A DNA stretch of 64,000 nt from Aegilops tauschii subsp. strangulata (GCF_002575655.3 NC_053040.3:351111267-351175266), one strand, 5' to 3'. Positions 33,175 to 45,483 are shown, counted from the stretch's first letter. Notes: generated by a model from the letters alone, not told the origin. Numbers and translations are program-made.

Positions 33175-33252
33175 CCAGATTGTAATCCAGAGGAAGATAA
33201 CTGTTCTAAGGCGGATTCAGACGCATCTGACCGCTCCTATTTACCCCCCAAG
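33175..33252 (+). pseudogene. interrupted gene, exon B1
   Basis: Reads CNPEEDNCSKADSDASDRSY then LPPK before GTGTTTGCTCTAACTTGG. Exon B2 ends the same way (SETDDQSYSPTK before GTGTATGCTCTAACTTGG), including the intronic bases, so exon and donor region were duplicated together. Confidence 0.5.
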
Positions 33253-33569
33253 GTGTTTGCTCTAACTTGGAATGACGATGTTAGTCATATCATGCATATG
33301 TTGCCTTGCAGTGCCTACTTTCGACATCATATATATCATCTGCTTAGTTTAGACATGTTCTGTAATGCCACCTATTTAGTTTCTATATCATATATGGGAA
33401 TTATGCAGTCTCATCTCTTTTAGGCAGCCATAATATATGTGAAATATGCAATGCCATCATGTTTAACCAGGCATCATATATTTGAATGATATCTTGCCCA
33501 TCCTTTTCTTCATTACATTTTCATTTGTCGACAATGTTTGTACATTAAACTACTCTTCCTGTCAATCAG

Positions 33570-33719
33570 CCACTTGAGTGGGTGATGCAAAAATCTGGAG
33601 TGAAAACAAGGTCTTCAGAGCAGACAGTGCTACCTGTCGAAGCAGATCTCTTGCTGGGTCCCGATAGCTCCTCAGAGATGGATTCAGAGACAGATGACCA
33701 GTCCTATTCCCCCACCAAG
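33570..33719 (+). pseudogene. interrupted gene, exon B2
   Basis: 150 bp bounded by AATCAG and AAG/GTGTAT. One open frame: LEWVMQKSGVKTRSSEQTVL, then an acidic stretch ending SYSPTK. The N-terminal half is repeated at the start of exon C. Confidence 0.55.
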
Positions 33720-34026
33720 GTGTATGCTCTAACTTGGCACGGTTATACTGCTCATATCATGCATATGGTGTCTTGCATTGCATAGTTTACACATCATATA
33801 CACAATATTCAACACCATGTTCTTAGTTCAGGCATCATATATGCGAATGCCCTCTACTTAGCATATAAATCACATATGTGAATTAAATCATGCAATCCTA
33901 GTTACTTGGATAACATGTATGTGAATTATGTCATGCAAACTTGTTTACTAAAGACATCATATAATTATCTCGTGCCATCCTATTTAGTAAGTCATCATAT
34001 CTTTGAATTATGTCATGCTATGCTAT

Positions 34027-35637
34027 TGATGGTAGCTGAAACTACGTCGGTATTTCCCCGGAGAGGGAGGGATGATGCAGCACAGCGACGGTAGGTATTT
34101 CCCTCAGTTATGAAACCAAGGTATCGAACCAGTAGGAGAAAAACCAAGCAACACAATGTAAACAGCACCTGCACACAAACAACAACACCTCGCAACCCGA
34201 CGAGTTAAAGGGGTTGTCAATCCCTTCCGGGGTACGGCGCCTCAAGATAGGCAAACGGACGTGAGGTAAATTGTAGTAGATTGATAGATCAAACGCCAAA
34301 TAAAATAAATAAAGATAAAATGCAGCAAGGTATTTTTTGTATTTTTGGATTAATAGATCTGAATAAAAACGCAAAGGAAAAGTAGATCGCAAGGCAAATA
34401 TATGAGAAAGAAGACCCGGGGGCCGTAGGTTTCACTAGTGGCTTCTCTCTCGATTAAAATAGCAAACGATGGGTAAACAAATTACTGTTGGGCAATTGAT
34501 AGAACTTCAAATAATTATGACGATATCTAGGCAATGATCATTACATAGGCATCACGTCCAAGATTAGTAGACCGACTCCTGCATGCATCTACTACTATTA
34601 CTCCACACATCGACCACTATCCAGCATGCATCTTGTGTATTAAGTTCATGGAAAAACGGAGTAATGCAATAAGAACAATGACATGATGTAGACAAGATTC
34701 ATTATCTATTGTCGCAGATAGGGATCCCATCTTTTTATCCTTAGTAGCAATGATACATACGTGTCAGTTCCCTTTCTGTCACTAGGATCAAGCACCGTAA
34801 GATCGAACCCACTACCGGGCACCTCTTCCCATTGCAAGATAAATAGATCAAGTTGGCCAAACAAAACCCAAATATCAAAGAAGAAATACGATGCTATAAG
34901 AGATCATGCATATAAGAGATCAAAGAAACTCAAATAACTTTCATGGATATAAAAAGATATAACTGATCATAAACTCGAAGTTCATCAGATCCCAACAAAC
35001 ACACCGCAAAAAGAGTTACATCATATGGATCTCCAAGAGACCATTGTATTGAGAATTCAGCGAGACAGAGAGAGAGCCATCTAGCTACTAACTACAGACC
35101 CGAAGGTCTACAAAGAACTACTCACGCATCATCGGAGAGGCATCAATGGAAGTGGTGAACCCCTCCGTGATGGTGTCTAGATTGGATCTGGTGGTTCTGG
35201 ACTCTTCGGCGGCTGGATGAATATTTCGTCGATGCTTCTAGGGTTCTGGTATTTTTGGGGTATTTATATAGCAAAGAGGCGGTCCCGGGGGCACCCGAGG
35301 TGGGCACAACCCACCAGGGCGCGCCTAGGCCTCCTGGCGCGCCCTGGTGGGTTGTGCCCCCCTCGGGGCACCCCCCAGGTGCAACCAGGGCCCATTTCCT
35401 TCCTTCTGGCCTGTAAAAAATCATCGTGAGAGTTTTGTGGCATTTGGACTCCGTTTGATATTGATTTCCTGCGATGTAAAAACATGGAAAAAATAGCAAC
35501 TGGCACTTGGCACTATGTCAATAGGTTAGTACCAAAAAATGATATAAAATTACTATAAAATGATTATAAAACATCCAAGATTTATAATAAAACAGCATGG
35601 AACAATCAAAAATTATAGATACGTTGGAGACGTATCA
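34027..35637 (-). mobile_element. solo LTR, same family as element 1
   Basis: 1611 bp from TGATGGTAGC to GAGACGTATCA, flanked by a perfect GCTAT duplication (34022-34026, 35638-35642). Same family and orientation as the LTRs of element 1, though with extra variation at the left end. No internal region, so it arose by LTR-LTR recombination. Lies in an intron between exons B2 and C. Confidence 0.92.
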
Positions 35638-35804
35638 GCTATCCAGTTTAGATAGACATCATATATGTGAAATTATGTCATGCTATCCTTTTTAGTTAAA
35701 CAATATACATGTCAACTATTTCATTCCCTCTTTTTTCCACACTATCTATTGCATATGTCTCTCATACAATGTTTGTACATTCAACTATGTTTCCAGTTTA
35801 TCAG

Positions 35805-36306
35805 CCATTTTGAATTGGAGCGGGTGATGGCAGTATCTAGCGGAGTAAAAACATGGTCTTCAAATAAAACAGTGCTACCTCTTGGTGGAGATAGCATCCC
35901 GGTTGTACATGCACGAGAACCAGCCCTACCACACATAACCCAGACTCTCGCAGATTGTACCCCTACTGCGATGGACAGAGAACCAGCTTCACCCAATCTA
36001 ACCCCAACCCTAGCAGATAGTAACCCATTTCCTATTGACACAGCACCATCTCCACCACAGAGCTCCCAAACAAGAGCAATTAGTAAGGCAACTCCAATGC
36101 CCAAAGTGCCAGTACTACCACGGCGACCCCCAACTCCACCAGTTAGTACACCTATTCCTATGGAGGAAGCATAACCAGCCATTCGTAGATTAGCATCTAT
36201 CTCATTTGATGTTGTTAAATCCTATGTGCGTATCTTCCCATCATGCAAATATTATACTAAAGATGAAGGAAAATGCTAGTTGCAGGTGTTTGTCCAGGAG
36301 TTATGT
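35805..36306 (+). pseudogene. interrupted gene, exon C
   Basis: Bounded by TTATCAG and TTATGT/GTAAGT. It opens with a diverged repeat of exon B2 (LERVMAVSSGVKTWSSNKTV), passes a Pro/Thr/Ser-rich segment with three imperfect repeats (TLADCTPTAMDREPASPN and relatives), then FDVVKSYVRIFPSCKYYTKD. TAA at 36172-36174 and TAG at 36277-36279 interrupt the frame, while the sequence stays gene-like on both sides. This is direct evidence that the gene is now dead. Confidence 0.65.
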
Positions 36307-36404
36307 GTAAGTAATGTTATTCATGGCAATTACTTTGCTTTGTCACATACATTCTACCTCCATGATGGTTATAATACAGCAAATTTTCCCATTTTTCTCT
36401 ATAG

Positions 36405-36616
36405 AGAAGGACTGATTTGGAAACTCGGGATGAGGTAACCTGTGCTAATACCTCTACTATCTTCAAGAATGCTTGGTGGCAGTATCAGAATTACCTGAAG
36501 AAAATGTACTTCACTGGAAAAGAAACTCATCAAATTCCCTACGTTCTCCTGAGACACATTTACTGGACGATGACTGGGAACGCCTTGTTCTGTACTGGTC
36601 CCGAACCAAGAATGTG
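36405..36616 (+). pseudogene. interrupted gene, exon D (Trp-rich, transposase-like)
   Basis: Bounded by CTATAG and GTG/GTAAGG. Encodes IFKNAWWQYQNYLKKMYFTG and, in a frame shifted near 36525, LDDDWERLVLYWSRTKN. Two tryptophan-anchored helices with this spacing resemble the plant En/Spm-type transposase-associated domain, which is my best guess at the gene's nature. A following short piece at 36689 (NKCLNLKNNCS) looks like the next exon. Confidence 0.5.
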
Positions 36617-37196
36617 GTAAGGTCTATGAGCTCATTTTTTATTTTTAAGTACTATATGCTTGCGTCTTAATGTACTCTGTTCATGTAGAACAAGTGCTTA
36701 AACCTGAAGAACAACTGTTCTCATTTAAGATTCCATTGCTATCATGCATACTGCTTTGCTCTTGTATCACTGTATTTACTCATACAAACTTATTTTTAAA
36801 TTGAAGGGTCCAATCAAAACTCCAATGGCATAACAGGTATGTTTACGCATGTTTCTTTAACAAGTTTGCTCTTATAAATAGCTCTGTTGATTTCAATTTC
36901 AATTGTGTATACAGTTGACTTCTTATATCATGCACATTACTAGCATCATAACAGAGCCAATAGTGTTGTTGTACATGTAGACCCGTAGTGCCAATCTGAA
37001 ATCTTGTTGTGCCATGTAGTTTCTCATGCTTTGTATTCTTTCAGTGTTGCTTTGTTTTGAACTGATATGATTTGAACCGTATCTCTATTTTGATTTGGCA
37101 AGACAATGCAGTGACCATAGGACATAGATATATGCTTGTTTGATGCTTTTATTATGTACTACTTGGCAATAGAAGACTTGGTACACTTGTACGCGT
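36617..37196. other. intron-like spacer up to the CACTA-like element
   Basis: AT-rich. Apart from the small exon-like piece at about 36689-36750 nothing is recognised. Confidence 0.4.
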
Positions 37197-38040
37197 CAGT
37201 GCTATACAAACGGTTTTTAACCCCTTTCCACGACGGTGTTTGGAATCGTCGCCAAGTGAGTGTGGGCGATAGGGGGGTCCTTCCCACATGACCCAGAAAT
37301 CGTCGGGGATATGCCCTCCTGGCACACACGCTTGGCAAAATGAGGTCGTGTGCGACTGGCGAGCACTCAAATACAGTAATATGTACAGTAGAGCTAAAAA
37401 ATACAATTATACAGGCGAAATTGTTTCCGATCGCAAGTACATCCCACACAGTCAGTCCCCGCTGAACGTTTCCATTCGTATGTACATCCCACACAGTCGG
37501 TCTAAGGAAAATGTTTCCATTCACAGGTACATCACACACAATTTCGCCGTTAAATCGTTTGTGATAGCGTTGCCATTGCACACGATATTAACAATTTTAT
37601 CGTTTGCGTTATTGGATGCATCACACGCGGTGCATAGAAGAAACTGTGTGGCAAAGGTTGTCTATCACACACAGTTTTTATGTGGTAAATGTTTGCGCAA
37701 GGTGGCCTAACGCAAACAGTTTTCAAGAGAAGGTCGTGTGTGCAGTGGAGATTGATCGCACACGTAGTGGATCCTAGAAATGTTTCTGATCTCCACGTCT
37801 ATCACAGACATTTCGCTTTCACAAACCGTGTGCAGTGTAATCCCTAATTAATCCCTAATTAATCCATAATTAATCCCTAATTTAAAAATCACATGTTTTG
37901 AATTTGAAAGTAGGCAATCACTTATTTCATATCCAAGCATGTTTATTATAAATATAGGTTCAACCACGAATGCATAATTCGATGCACGGGTACATATACT
38001 AAAGAACTACAGAAGCACCAAGTAAAGAATGATGAACCAC
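37197..38040. repeat. left subterminal region of the CACTA-like element
   Basis: Repeated TACATCCCACACAGTC, AACGTTTCCATTC and CACACAGTTTT words, plus about four copies of AATCCCTAATT at 37839-37883. Confidence 0.6.
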
Positions 38041-38080
38041 AGTTGTACTAAAGACTGTAAAGAGAGAGGCGAAAGACATT

Positions 38081-40343
38081 CTAGTTGCTAGAGAAGGTGA
38101 AGCGGAATGCCCATATTGTGCCCTCCTCCATGTGTAATGCGCACACGACTCTAGGCCAACCCCTTGTGACGGCTACCCGTCCATCCTTCACTGTCTTCAT
38201 TACGACTTCTCGATGCTCATTGTAGTCTGGATGAAATACTTTAACCTTCATTGTGTGTCCACCAATCATGTAATTTGCGAGGTAATCTTGAGTGAACTGC
38301 TTCGAGAACCACTATGAATGAAAAAGATTCAGACATTGTTGTCTAACAACTCATTATGGGCAGTAAAAAGAGAATGCTGCAGAGTTTGTAGTTACCATCC
38401 TACAGCTCACTGTTGTGTTGGATAGAGCATAAACAAATAATTTGCTTGCCACCATTCGTATCTTTTTGCTAATAATCCTTATCAGTTTCCTCAGTTGATG
38501 CTTGTTCATGAATATCTCATTGCCCCATACGCAAAAAGGGTCGATGCATGGATCCTTGCCAAGGGCATATGTACCTACAAGCAATATTAGAAGCTAACAA
38601 GTGTCCAGGCCTGGATCTATATTCACTACATTATGGAACAACGGGGGGAGTACAAGCCGAGGGATGAAGCTAACCTCGGCGGAAAATGGTGGCCACTCCT
38701 ATTGTTGTCCTGCATAAGTAGTGGAAAGGCATGATAAGTACAACAACCTTAACATCAAACAAATATAGCAAAGGTAAACAACATCATCTCCAAATGATAG
38801 CTTGAATGTGTTGGTTTCAGCATGCTGTTAAAGTAGATATAAAATGGAAGGCAATGTTACCGACAGCAGGCTTAACAGCCATCAAATATTGCAATTCAAA
38901 TTGGTATTGTTGAAAATGAATAGAACGTAGCTAATGCTTAAACATCACACTGGATAAATGTGTAAAACTGAAATAAAGGGCATGTCTTAACTACACCAGG
39001 AATAACTGGAACCAAATATAGTCGTTCAAACTGGTATTGATGTAGTCGAGCGGCACAGTTCCAACTTGCACATAATGAACAACACATTGCGAATGACTGA
39101 AATAAACAAGGCATAAATGACTAGTATAACAACCAAATATAGCCATTGAAAACTGGACAGAGTCTCACTCCAACCAACCTAACAAGCAAATACAGATAAA
39201 CAGGGCATATGCTCGAAAACTGGACAAATGCTCACTGCAACCAACCTAACAAGCAGATACAGATAAACAAGGCATCTGCTTGATAACTGGACAAATGCTA
39301 AAAAAAGCAACCTAACAACCAAATATAGATAAACAAGGCATCTGCTTGATAACTGGACAAATGCTCACTGCAACCAAACTAAGAACCAAATACATATAAA
39401 CAAGCCATCTGCTCGATAACTGGAAAAATGCTCACTCCAACCAACCTAACAACCAAATACAGATAAACAAGGCATCTACTCACTATAAACAACCAAATAT
39501 AGCCATTCGTGAAACTGAAGTGGACAATTCATACTTAAACATCACATAGCCCTATTGAACAATGCATTTTTGCATAACTGAAATAATTAACGGCACAGTT
39601 AAAGCACCGCATGGCAAATGCTACTACAACAAAGGGTACGGGTTGGCAAGCTAGAAAAGGTAAGATTTGCTGATAGGATGTTGCCTCGCATTTCATGGAC
39701 AGGATCCTTCCAGTTGGAAGAGCACAGACCCATGGTGCGCTCTCTGATGTCACAGATGGGCTGTTTCACCTTGGAAGAACCTTCGTGGGTGCCCTCCTCG
39801 TGGTCGTGGTCGTGGTCGATGAGATCTGACTTGGCAATTGAGGATCCCAAGCCGCCGCCGTAGAACGTGTCCTTCAGACTGAAAAAATGGGCTCGATGGC
39901 GTATAAAGATCGCAAATCCTTGACCTCTTGGCGGAGGAGATCAGCGGCAGGGCCATCGAAGAGATTGACGGCGGTTGAACCACAGGGGTTGGGGATGGAC
40001 CACTTAACCTGTGACATGGCCCGCGTGAAGCTGTCGCTGTCGATGAGCTTGATGTCGTAGCCAGCTTTCCCGAGATACAGTAATACGCTAGCCCGCTGAC
40101 ATGAAGCCTTCGGCATGGCAACGTAGTCAACGTCTTCGCAGGATTCCGCGGCGACATGTTGCTCCGGGATCGACAGGTCGGGGCGAACGGCGACACCTCG
40201 CCAACGTTCGCCGGAGAGGCCATGATAAACCTCTTCTTGGCCGAACGCTCGTCGAGCTCCCCAGGATACGTGGTCGAGCTTAGGCTACGACATTCTGGAG
40301 CAGGGGATGTGGATCTGGCAGGGAGGGACACCGCAGGCCTCAT
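38081..40343 (-). pseudogene. B3-domain gene of the CACTA-like element, probably disabled
   Basis: Minus-strand gene. Exons 38574-38396 and 38311-38081 have good splice sites and join in frame. They encode KHQLRKLIRIISKKIRM, then FVYALSNTTVSCRM, then WFSKQFTQDYLANYMIGG, then RVAVTRGWPRVVCALHMEEG and a stop at 38081. The spacing of the GW and hydrophobic positions matches a plant B3 DNA-binding domain. Upstream, 40343-39600 codes for an N-terminal part that is readable only by changing frame at least twice (near 40190 and in a T-run near 39890): KLIDSDSFTRAMSQVKWSIP and then TFYGGGLGSSIAKSDL. The intron holds a 67-bp tandem repeat. I infer a transposon-borne B3 protein, now frameshifted. Confidence 0.55.
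39150..39485. repeat. 67-bp tandem repeat, about five copies
   Basis: Units start AACTGGACAAATGCTCACTG and include CAACCTAACAACCAAATA and AACAAGGCATCTGCT. Lies in an intron of the B3 gene. Confidence 0.85.
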
Positions 40344-40418
40344 CTAAAAACTCAGGGGAGTGGGGCAACGGTATGGGAATCGCTGGGTAACCTAAACTTT
40401 AGTATCTAAGTTAGGAGG

Positions 40419-42009
40419 TGATACGTCTCCAACGTATCTATAATTTTTTATTGTTCCATGCTATTATATATTCTGTTTTGGATGTTTAATGGGCTTATTT
40501 ATACACTTTTATATTATTTTTGGGACTAACCTATTAACCGGAGGCCCAGCCCAAATTGTTTTTTTTTTGCCTATTTCAGTGTTTTGAAGGAAAAGGATAT
40601 CAAACGGAGTCCAAACGGAATGAAACCTTCGGGAACATGATTTGCGGAACAAACGTGATCCAGAGGACTTGGAGTCCACGTAAAGCAATCAACGAGGAGA
40701 GCACGAGGCAGGGGGGCACGCCCACCTCCCCCAGGCGCGCCCTCCACCCTCGTGGGGCCCACGTTGCTCCACCGACGTACTTCTTCCTCCTATATATATA
40801 CCCATATACCCTGGAAGCATCATATACGGAGCCAAAACCCTATTTCCACCGCCGCAACCTTCTGTACCCGTGAGATCCCATCTTGGGGCCTTTTCCAGCG
40901 CTCCGCCGGAGGGGCCATTGATCACGGAGGGCTTCTAAATCAACACCATACCCTCTCCGATGATGTGTGAGTAGTTTACTTCAGACCTTCGGGTCCATAG
41001 TTATTAGCTAGATGGCTTCTTCTCTCTCTTTGGATCTCAATACAAAGTTCTCCTCGATTCTCTTGGAGATCTATTCGATGTAATCTTCTTTTGCGGTGTG
41101 TTTGTCGAGATCCGATGAATTGTGGGTTTATGATCAAGTTTATCTATGAACAATATTTGAATCTCCTCTGAATTATTTTATGTACGATTGGTTATCTTTG
41201 CAAGTCTCTTCGAATTATCAGTTTGGTTTGGCCTACCAGATTGATCTTTCTTGCAATTGGAGAAGTGCTTAGCTTTGGGTTCAATCTTGCGGTGTCCTTT
41301 CCCAGTGACAGCAGGGGCAGCAAGGCACGTATTGTATTGTTGCCATCAAGGATAAAAAGATGGGGTTTATATCATATTGCATGAGTTTATCCCTCTACAT
41401 CATGTCATCTTGCTTAAAGCATTACTCTGTTCTTATGAACTTAATACTCTAGATGCATGCTGGATAGCGGTCGATGTGTGGAGTAATAGTAGTAGATGCA
41501 GAATCGTTTCGGTCTACCTGTCGCGGACGTGATGCCTATATACATGATCATACCTAGATATTCTCATAACTATGCTCAATTCTATCAATTGCTCGACAGT
41601 AATTCATTTACCCACCGTAATACTTATGCTATCTTGAGAGAAGCCACTAGTGAAACCTATGGCCCCGGGTTATATTTTCCATCATATTAGTTTCCCGACA
41701 ACAAGCTATTTCTGGCGCCGTTTATTTTGCTTTCTTTACTTTTAGTCTTTATCATAAAAATACCAAAAATATTATCTTATCTTCTCTATCAGATCTCACT
41801 CTCGTAAGTGACCGTGAAGGGATTGACAACCCCTTTATCGCATTGGTTGCGAGGTTCTTATTTGTTTGTGTAGGTGCGTGGGACTCGAGCGTGGTCTCCT
41901 ACTAGATTGATACCTTGGTTCTCAAAAACTGAGGGAAATACTTACGCTACTTTACTGCATCACCCTTTCCTCTTCAAGGGAAAACCAACGCAGTGCTCAA
42001 GAGGTAGCA
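40419..42009 (+). repeat. 5' LTR of element 2
   Basis: Near-identical to 45484-47071. A short segment (GAGAGAAGCCACTAGTGAAA) is also conserved in the LTRs of element 1, although the rest is diverged. Confidence 0.92.
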
Positions 42010-42135
42010 AGAAGGATTTCTGGCGCCGTTGCCGGGGAGGTGAGTGCTTGAAGTCATATCTTTATATATTGCAATCTAATCTTTTAGTTTCTTGTTTTAT
42101 CACTAGTTTAGTTTATAAAATAAAACTACAAAAAA

Positions 42136-42912
42136 ATGGAATTAAGGTTGCCTCATATGCTTCATCTTTTTAATGTATTCCGTGAAAATAAGGATTCCGA
42201 TAATTATGCTCAATTGCTAGAGGAAGAATGCATTAAAAATTTTGGCACTAAATATTTGAATGATGAGAATGATTGCAATGTTGTTAGTATGAATTCCTTG
42301 AATACCCATGATGCTAATGATATGCAAAGCCACAATCTTGGGGAAGCTATGTTTGATGAATATGATATTTTTTGTCCCCCAAGTTTTGATGAGAAAATTT
42401 ATTATGGTAAAAGCATGCCTCCTGTTTATGATGATTATTGTGATGACACGTATGCTATAAAGAATAAAGATAACCATGAAACTTGTCATCATGATTTTAA
42501 TTTTCAATTGGATTATGCTTCACATGATAGTTATTTTGTTGAGTTTGCTCCCACTACTATTCATGAGAAGAAATTTGCTTATGTGGAGAGTAATAAAATT
42601 TCTATGCTTATGGATCATGAAAAGAATGCTTTAGGTGTTGGTTATATTGTTGAATTCATTCATGATGCTACTAAAAATTATTATGAGAGAGGATCATATG
42701 CTTCTACATATTGCAATAATACCAAGTTTCCTCTCTATGTGCTTAAAGTTTTGAAGTTATGCTTGTTTTGCCTTCCTATGCTAGTTGATTATTGTTCCCA
42801 TAAGTTTTTTGCTCACAAAATCCCTATGCATAGGAAGTGGGTTAGACTTAAATGTGCTAGTCATATTCTTCATGATGCTCCCTTTATGTTTCACTTCTTA
42901 TCTTTTATGTGA
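42136..42912 (+). CDS. conserved ORF of non-autonomous retrotransposon 2, function unknown
   Basis: 258-aa open frame, 127 bp after the 5' LTR. Acidic, rich in Asn, Asp, His and Tyr; no gag zinc knuckle or pol motif. The C-terminal third has a hydrophobic segment (FPLYVLKVLKLCLFCLPMLV) and then HKIPMHRKWVRLKC, matching the ORF of element 1. TGA stops both ORFs inside the same word, TGAGCATCATTGAAAT. The opposite-strand frame at 42217-42507 is a shadow. Possible roles include helping packaging or being a drifting gag remnant; neither is shown. Confidence 0.65.
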   Translation: MELRLPHMLHLFNVFRENKDSDNYAQLLEEECIKNFGTKYLNDENDCNVVSMNSLNTHDANDMQSHNLGEAMFDEYDIFCPPSFDEKIYYGKSMPPVYDDYCDDTYAIKNKDNHETCHHDFNFQLDYASHDSYFVEFAPTTIHEKKFAYVESNKISMLMDHEKNALGVGYIVEFIHDATKNYYERGSYASTYCNNTKFPLYVLKVLKLCLFCLPMLVDYCSHKFFAHKIPMHRKWVRLKCASHILHDAPFMFHFLSFM

Positions 42913-42979
42913 GCATCATTGAAATCATCATGCCTAGCTCGGGGCGTTAAACGTTAGCGCTTGTTGGGAGGCAACCCAA
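42911..42979 (+). other. conserved block after the retrotransposon ORF, with hairpin
   Basis: TGAGCATCATTGAAAT, ATGCCTAGCT, then TAGCGCTTGTTGGGAGGC and AACCCAA. TTGGG/CCCAA closes a six-base loop AGGCAA (42964-42979). The same words in the same order occur in element 1 at 28098-28166 on the minus strand. Confidence 0.7.
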
Positions 42980-45483
42980 TTTTATTTTATTTTTTTGCTT
43001 TTTGGTTATGTTTAGGAATAAATAATCCATCTAGCTTCTGTTTAGATGTGTCTTTGTGTTTTAATTAGTGGTTGAGCCAAGTAGAACCTTTGGGAAGACT
43101 TGGGTGAAGTGGTGTTGATCTTGCTGTAAAAAACAGAAACTTTAGCGCTCACGAGATTAGCTAAAACTTTTTACTGGAGAATGCTATTTAGTTGATTCTT
43201 TTTGCAGATGATTACTAGAAAAATTCCTCAGGTCCACCAATGTATTTCAGAATTTTTGGAGTTCCGGAAGTATACGTTTGATACCGATTACTACAGACTG
43301 TTCTGTTTTTGACAGATTCTGTTTTCTATGTGTTGTTTGCTTATTTTGATGAATCTATGAGTAGTATCGGAGGGTATGAGCCATAGAGAAGTTGGAATAC
43401 AGTAGATATTACACCAAAACGAATTTAGAATGAGTTCATTACAGTACCTTGAAGTGGTGTTTTGTTTTCTTTCGCTAACGGAGCTCACGAGATTTTCTGT
43501 TAAGTTTTGTGTTGTGAAGTTTTCAAGTTTTGGGTAAGGATTTGATGGATTATGGAACAAGGAGTAGCAAGATCCTAAGCTTGGGGATGCCCAAGGGACC
43601 CCAAGGTAAATCTAAGGACACCAAAAAGCCAAATCTTGAGGATGCCCCGGAAGGCATCCCCTCTTTCGTCTTCGTCCATCGGTAACTTTACTTGGAGCTA
43701 TATTTTTATTCACCACATGATATGTGTTTTGCTTGGAGCGTCATGTCATTTTATTTTGTTTTGTTTTGCTTGTTGTATGAATAAAATACCAAGATCTGAA
43801 ATTCTTAAATGAGAGAGAGTTTTCACATAGCTACATAATTATTTAACTACTCATTGATCTTCACTTATATCTTTTTGGAGTAGTTTGTCATTTACTCATG
43901 TGCTTCACTTATATCCTATGAGTAAATGGTTGAATGATTTGAATGTCATAAATATGAAATTATATATGTTTCATATGCCTTTCCCATGGGGAGTAATGCC
44001 TTCACATATAAGAAGTAGAGGTGGTAAATTTATTGAAGGTTAGCAAACGTTGTATTGGTCACTTGAACAATTCATGAAAGAATATTGAAGGAAGAGAGAT
44101 TTCACATATAAATATACTATCTTGGACATCTTCTATGATTGTGAGCCCCATTAATTATTTTCAAACCTGAGCAAATTAGTTGAAGTTGGACAAGGAAGAC
44201 AACATAATGAGTTATGCTTGGGTATATTTGTATAGAAGTTATATTGTTATGGATCCTCTAACATGTGGTGCTTGCTATTTAGAATCCTTTCCTAGCCAAA
44301 ATATCTGTACTAAGCGGGATTACTGCTTGTGCATCCAAATTACTTGAACCAATTTTCTTCCATGAGTGTCCACCTATCTACCTATATGCGCTATTTACCT
44401 GCCGTTCCAAGTAAATTTGCATGTGCCAAACTCTAAACCTTCAAATAATAATCTGTTTTGTATGCCCGAATCGCTCATGTAGCGACTAGGGGCTGTCAGT
44501 ATCTTCCATGCTAGGTGGGTTATTCTCACGATGAGTGGACTCCGCTCATCATTCACGAGAAAATGGCTGGTAACTGGGATGCCTAGTCCTATGATCAAAA
44601 GATCAAAAAAATCACAAATAATTTAAACAAAACTCCCCCAGGAATGTTGATAGTTGGACGGCACCCCTTGTTTTGGACAAGCCGTGGAGTGTGAATGTTG
44701 GTGGAGGGGGAGTAAAAACTTTACCTTTCTTCGTGGGAAGCACCTATAATGTATCTAGTATGGAAGATATTGGGAACTCTTGGTCGTTATGTTGACAATG
44801 AAAGCATACCTCTCAAAATTATTTTCATCTCTGTTTTTGCTTCGAGCTCTGGCACCTCTGCAAATCCCTGCTTCCCTCTGTGAAGGGCCTATCTTTTACT
44901 TTTATGCAAGAGTCAGTAGTATTCCTTCTCATTCCAACCTACTCTTTAGTTTGCAAGCATCATGTCGTGGAGAAAGATCTAAGCATATATGGCCATTCAA
45001 ATATATTTGAGCATGAATTATTATTGTTGACATTACCCTTGAGGTAAAAGGTTGGGAGGCGAAACATTAAGCCCCTATCTTTCTCTGTGTTCGATGAATA
45101 CTATTTGTTCTAAAAATATGCTTTGAGTGGTAGCAATCATGGAAGACTAAATGATAGTTGAGTATGTGAAGTTTGCTGAATCAAAGCTCTGACATAGACT
45201 CTTCCTGAAAATAAGATGAATTGTAATTGTTTGATGACTAATAACACGGTTATTAGTTTTCAAGAAAGCTTATGATCTATACTTTAACATGTGAATAGTT
45301 TGTTACTTGATCATGCAAAGTTTTATGAGATGAACTACTGTTATGACATATGATGATGCTAGAAAAGGTGATTGAAATTATCATTGATCAAACTTATGCA
45401 CCTGCTAGTATTCACACTTCATAAATTATTTCTTTTATCATTTACCTACTCGAGGACGAGCAGGAATTAAGTTTGGGGATGCT
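42980..45483 (+). other. internal non-coding region of element 2
   Basis: No gag-pol. Shares with element 1 the CTAAGCTTGGGGATGCCC / GGCATCCCCTCTTTC segment (43575-43675) and CACATGATATGTGTTTTGCT (about 43714). Confidence 0.75.

Noticed and set aside
39750..40343. 197-codon minus-strand frame treated as one protein
   Set aside because: It crosses at least two frame changes relative to the frame that looks coding (KLIDSDSFTRAM, then GGGLGSSIAKS). It is only a partial shadow of the broken B3 gene.
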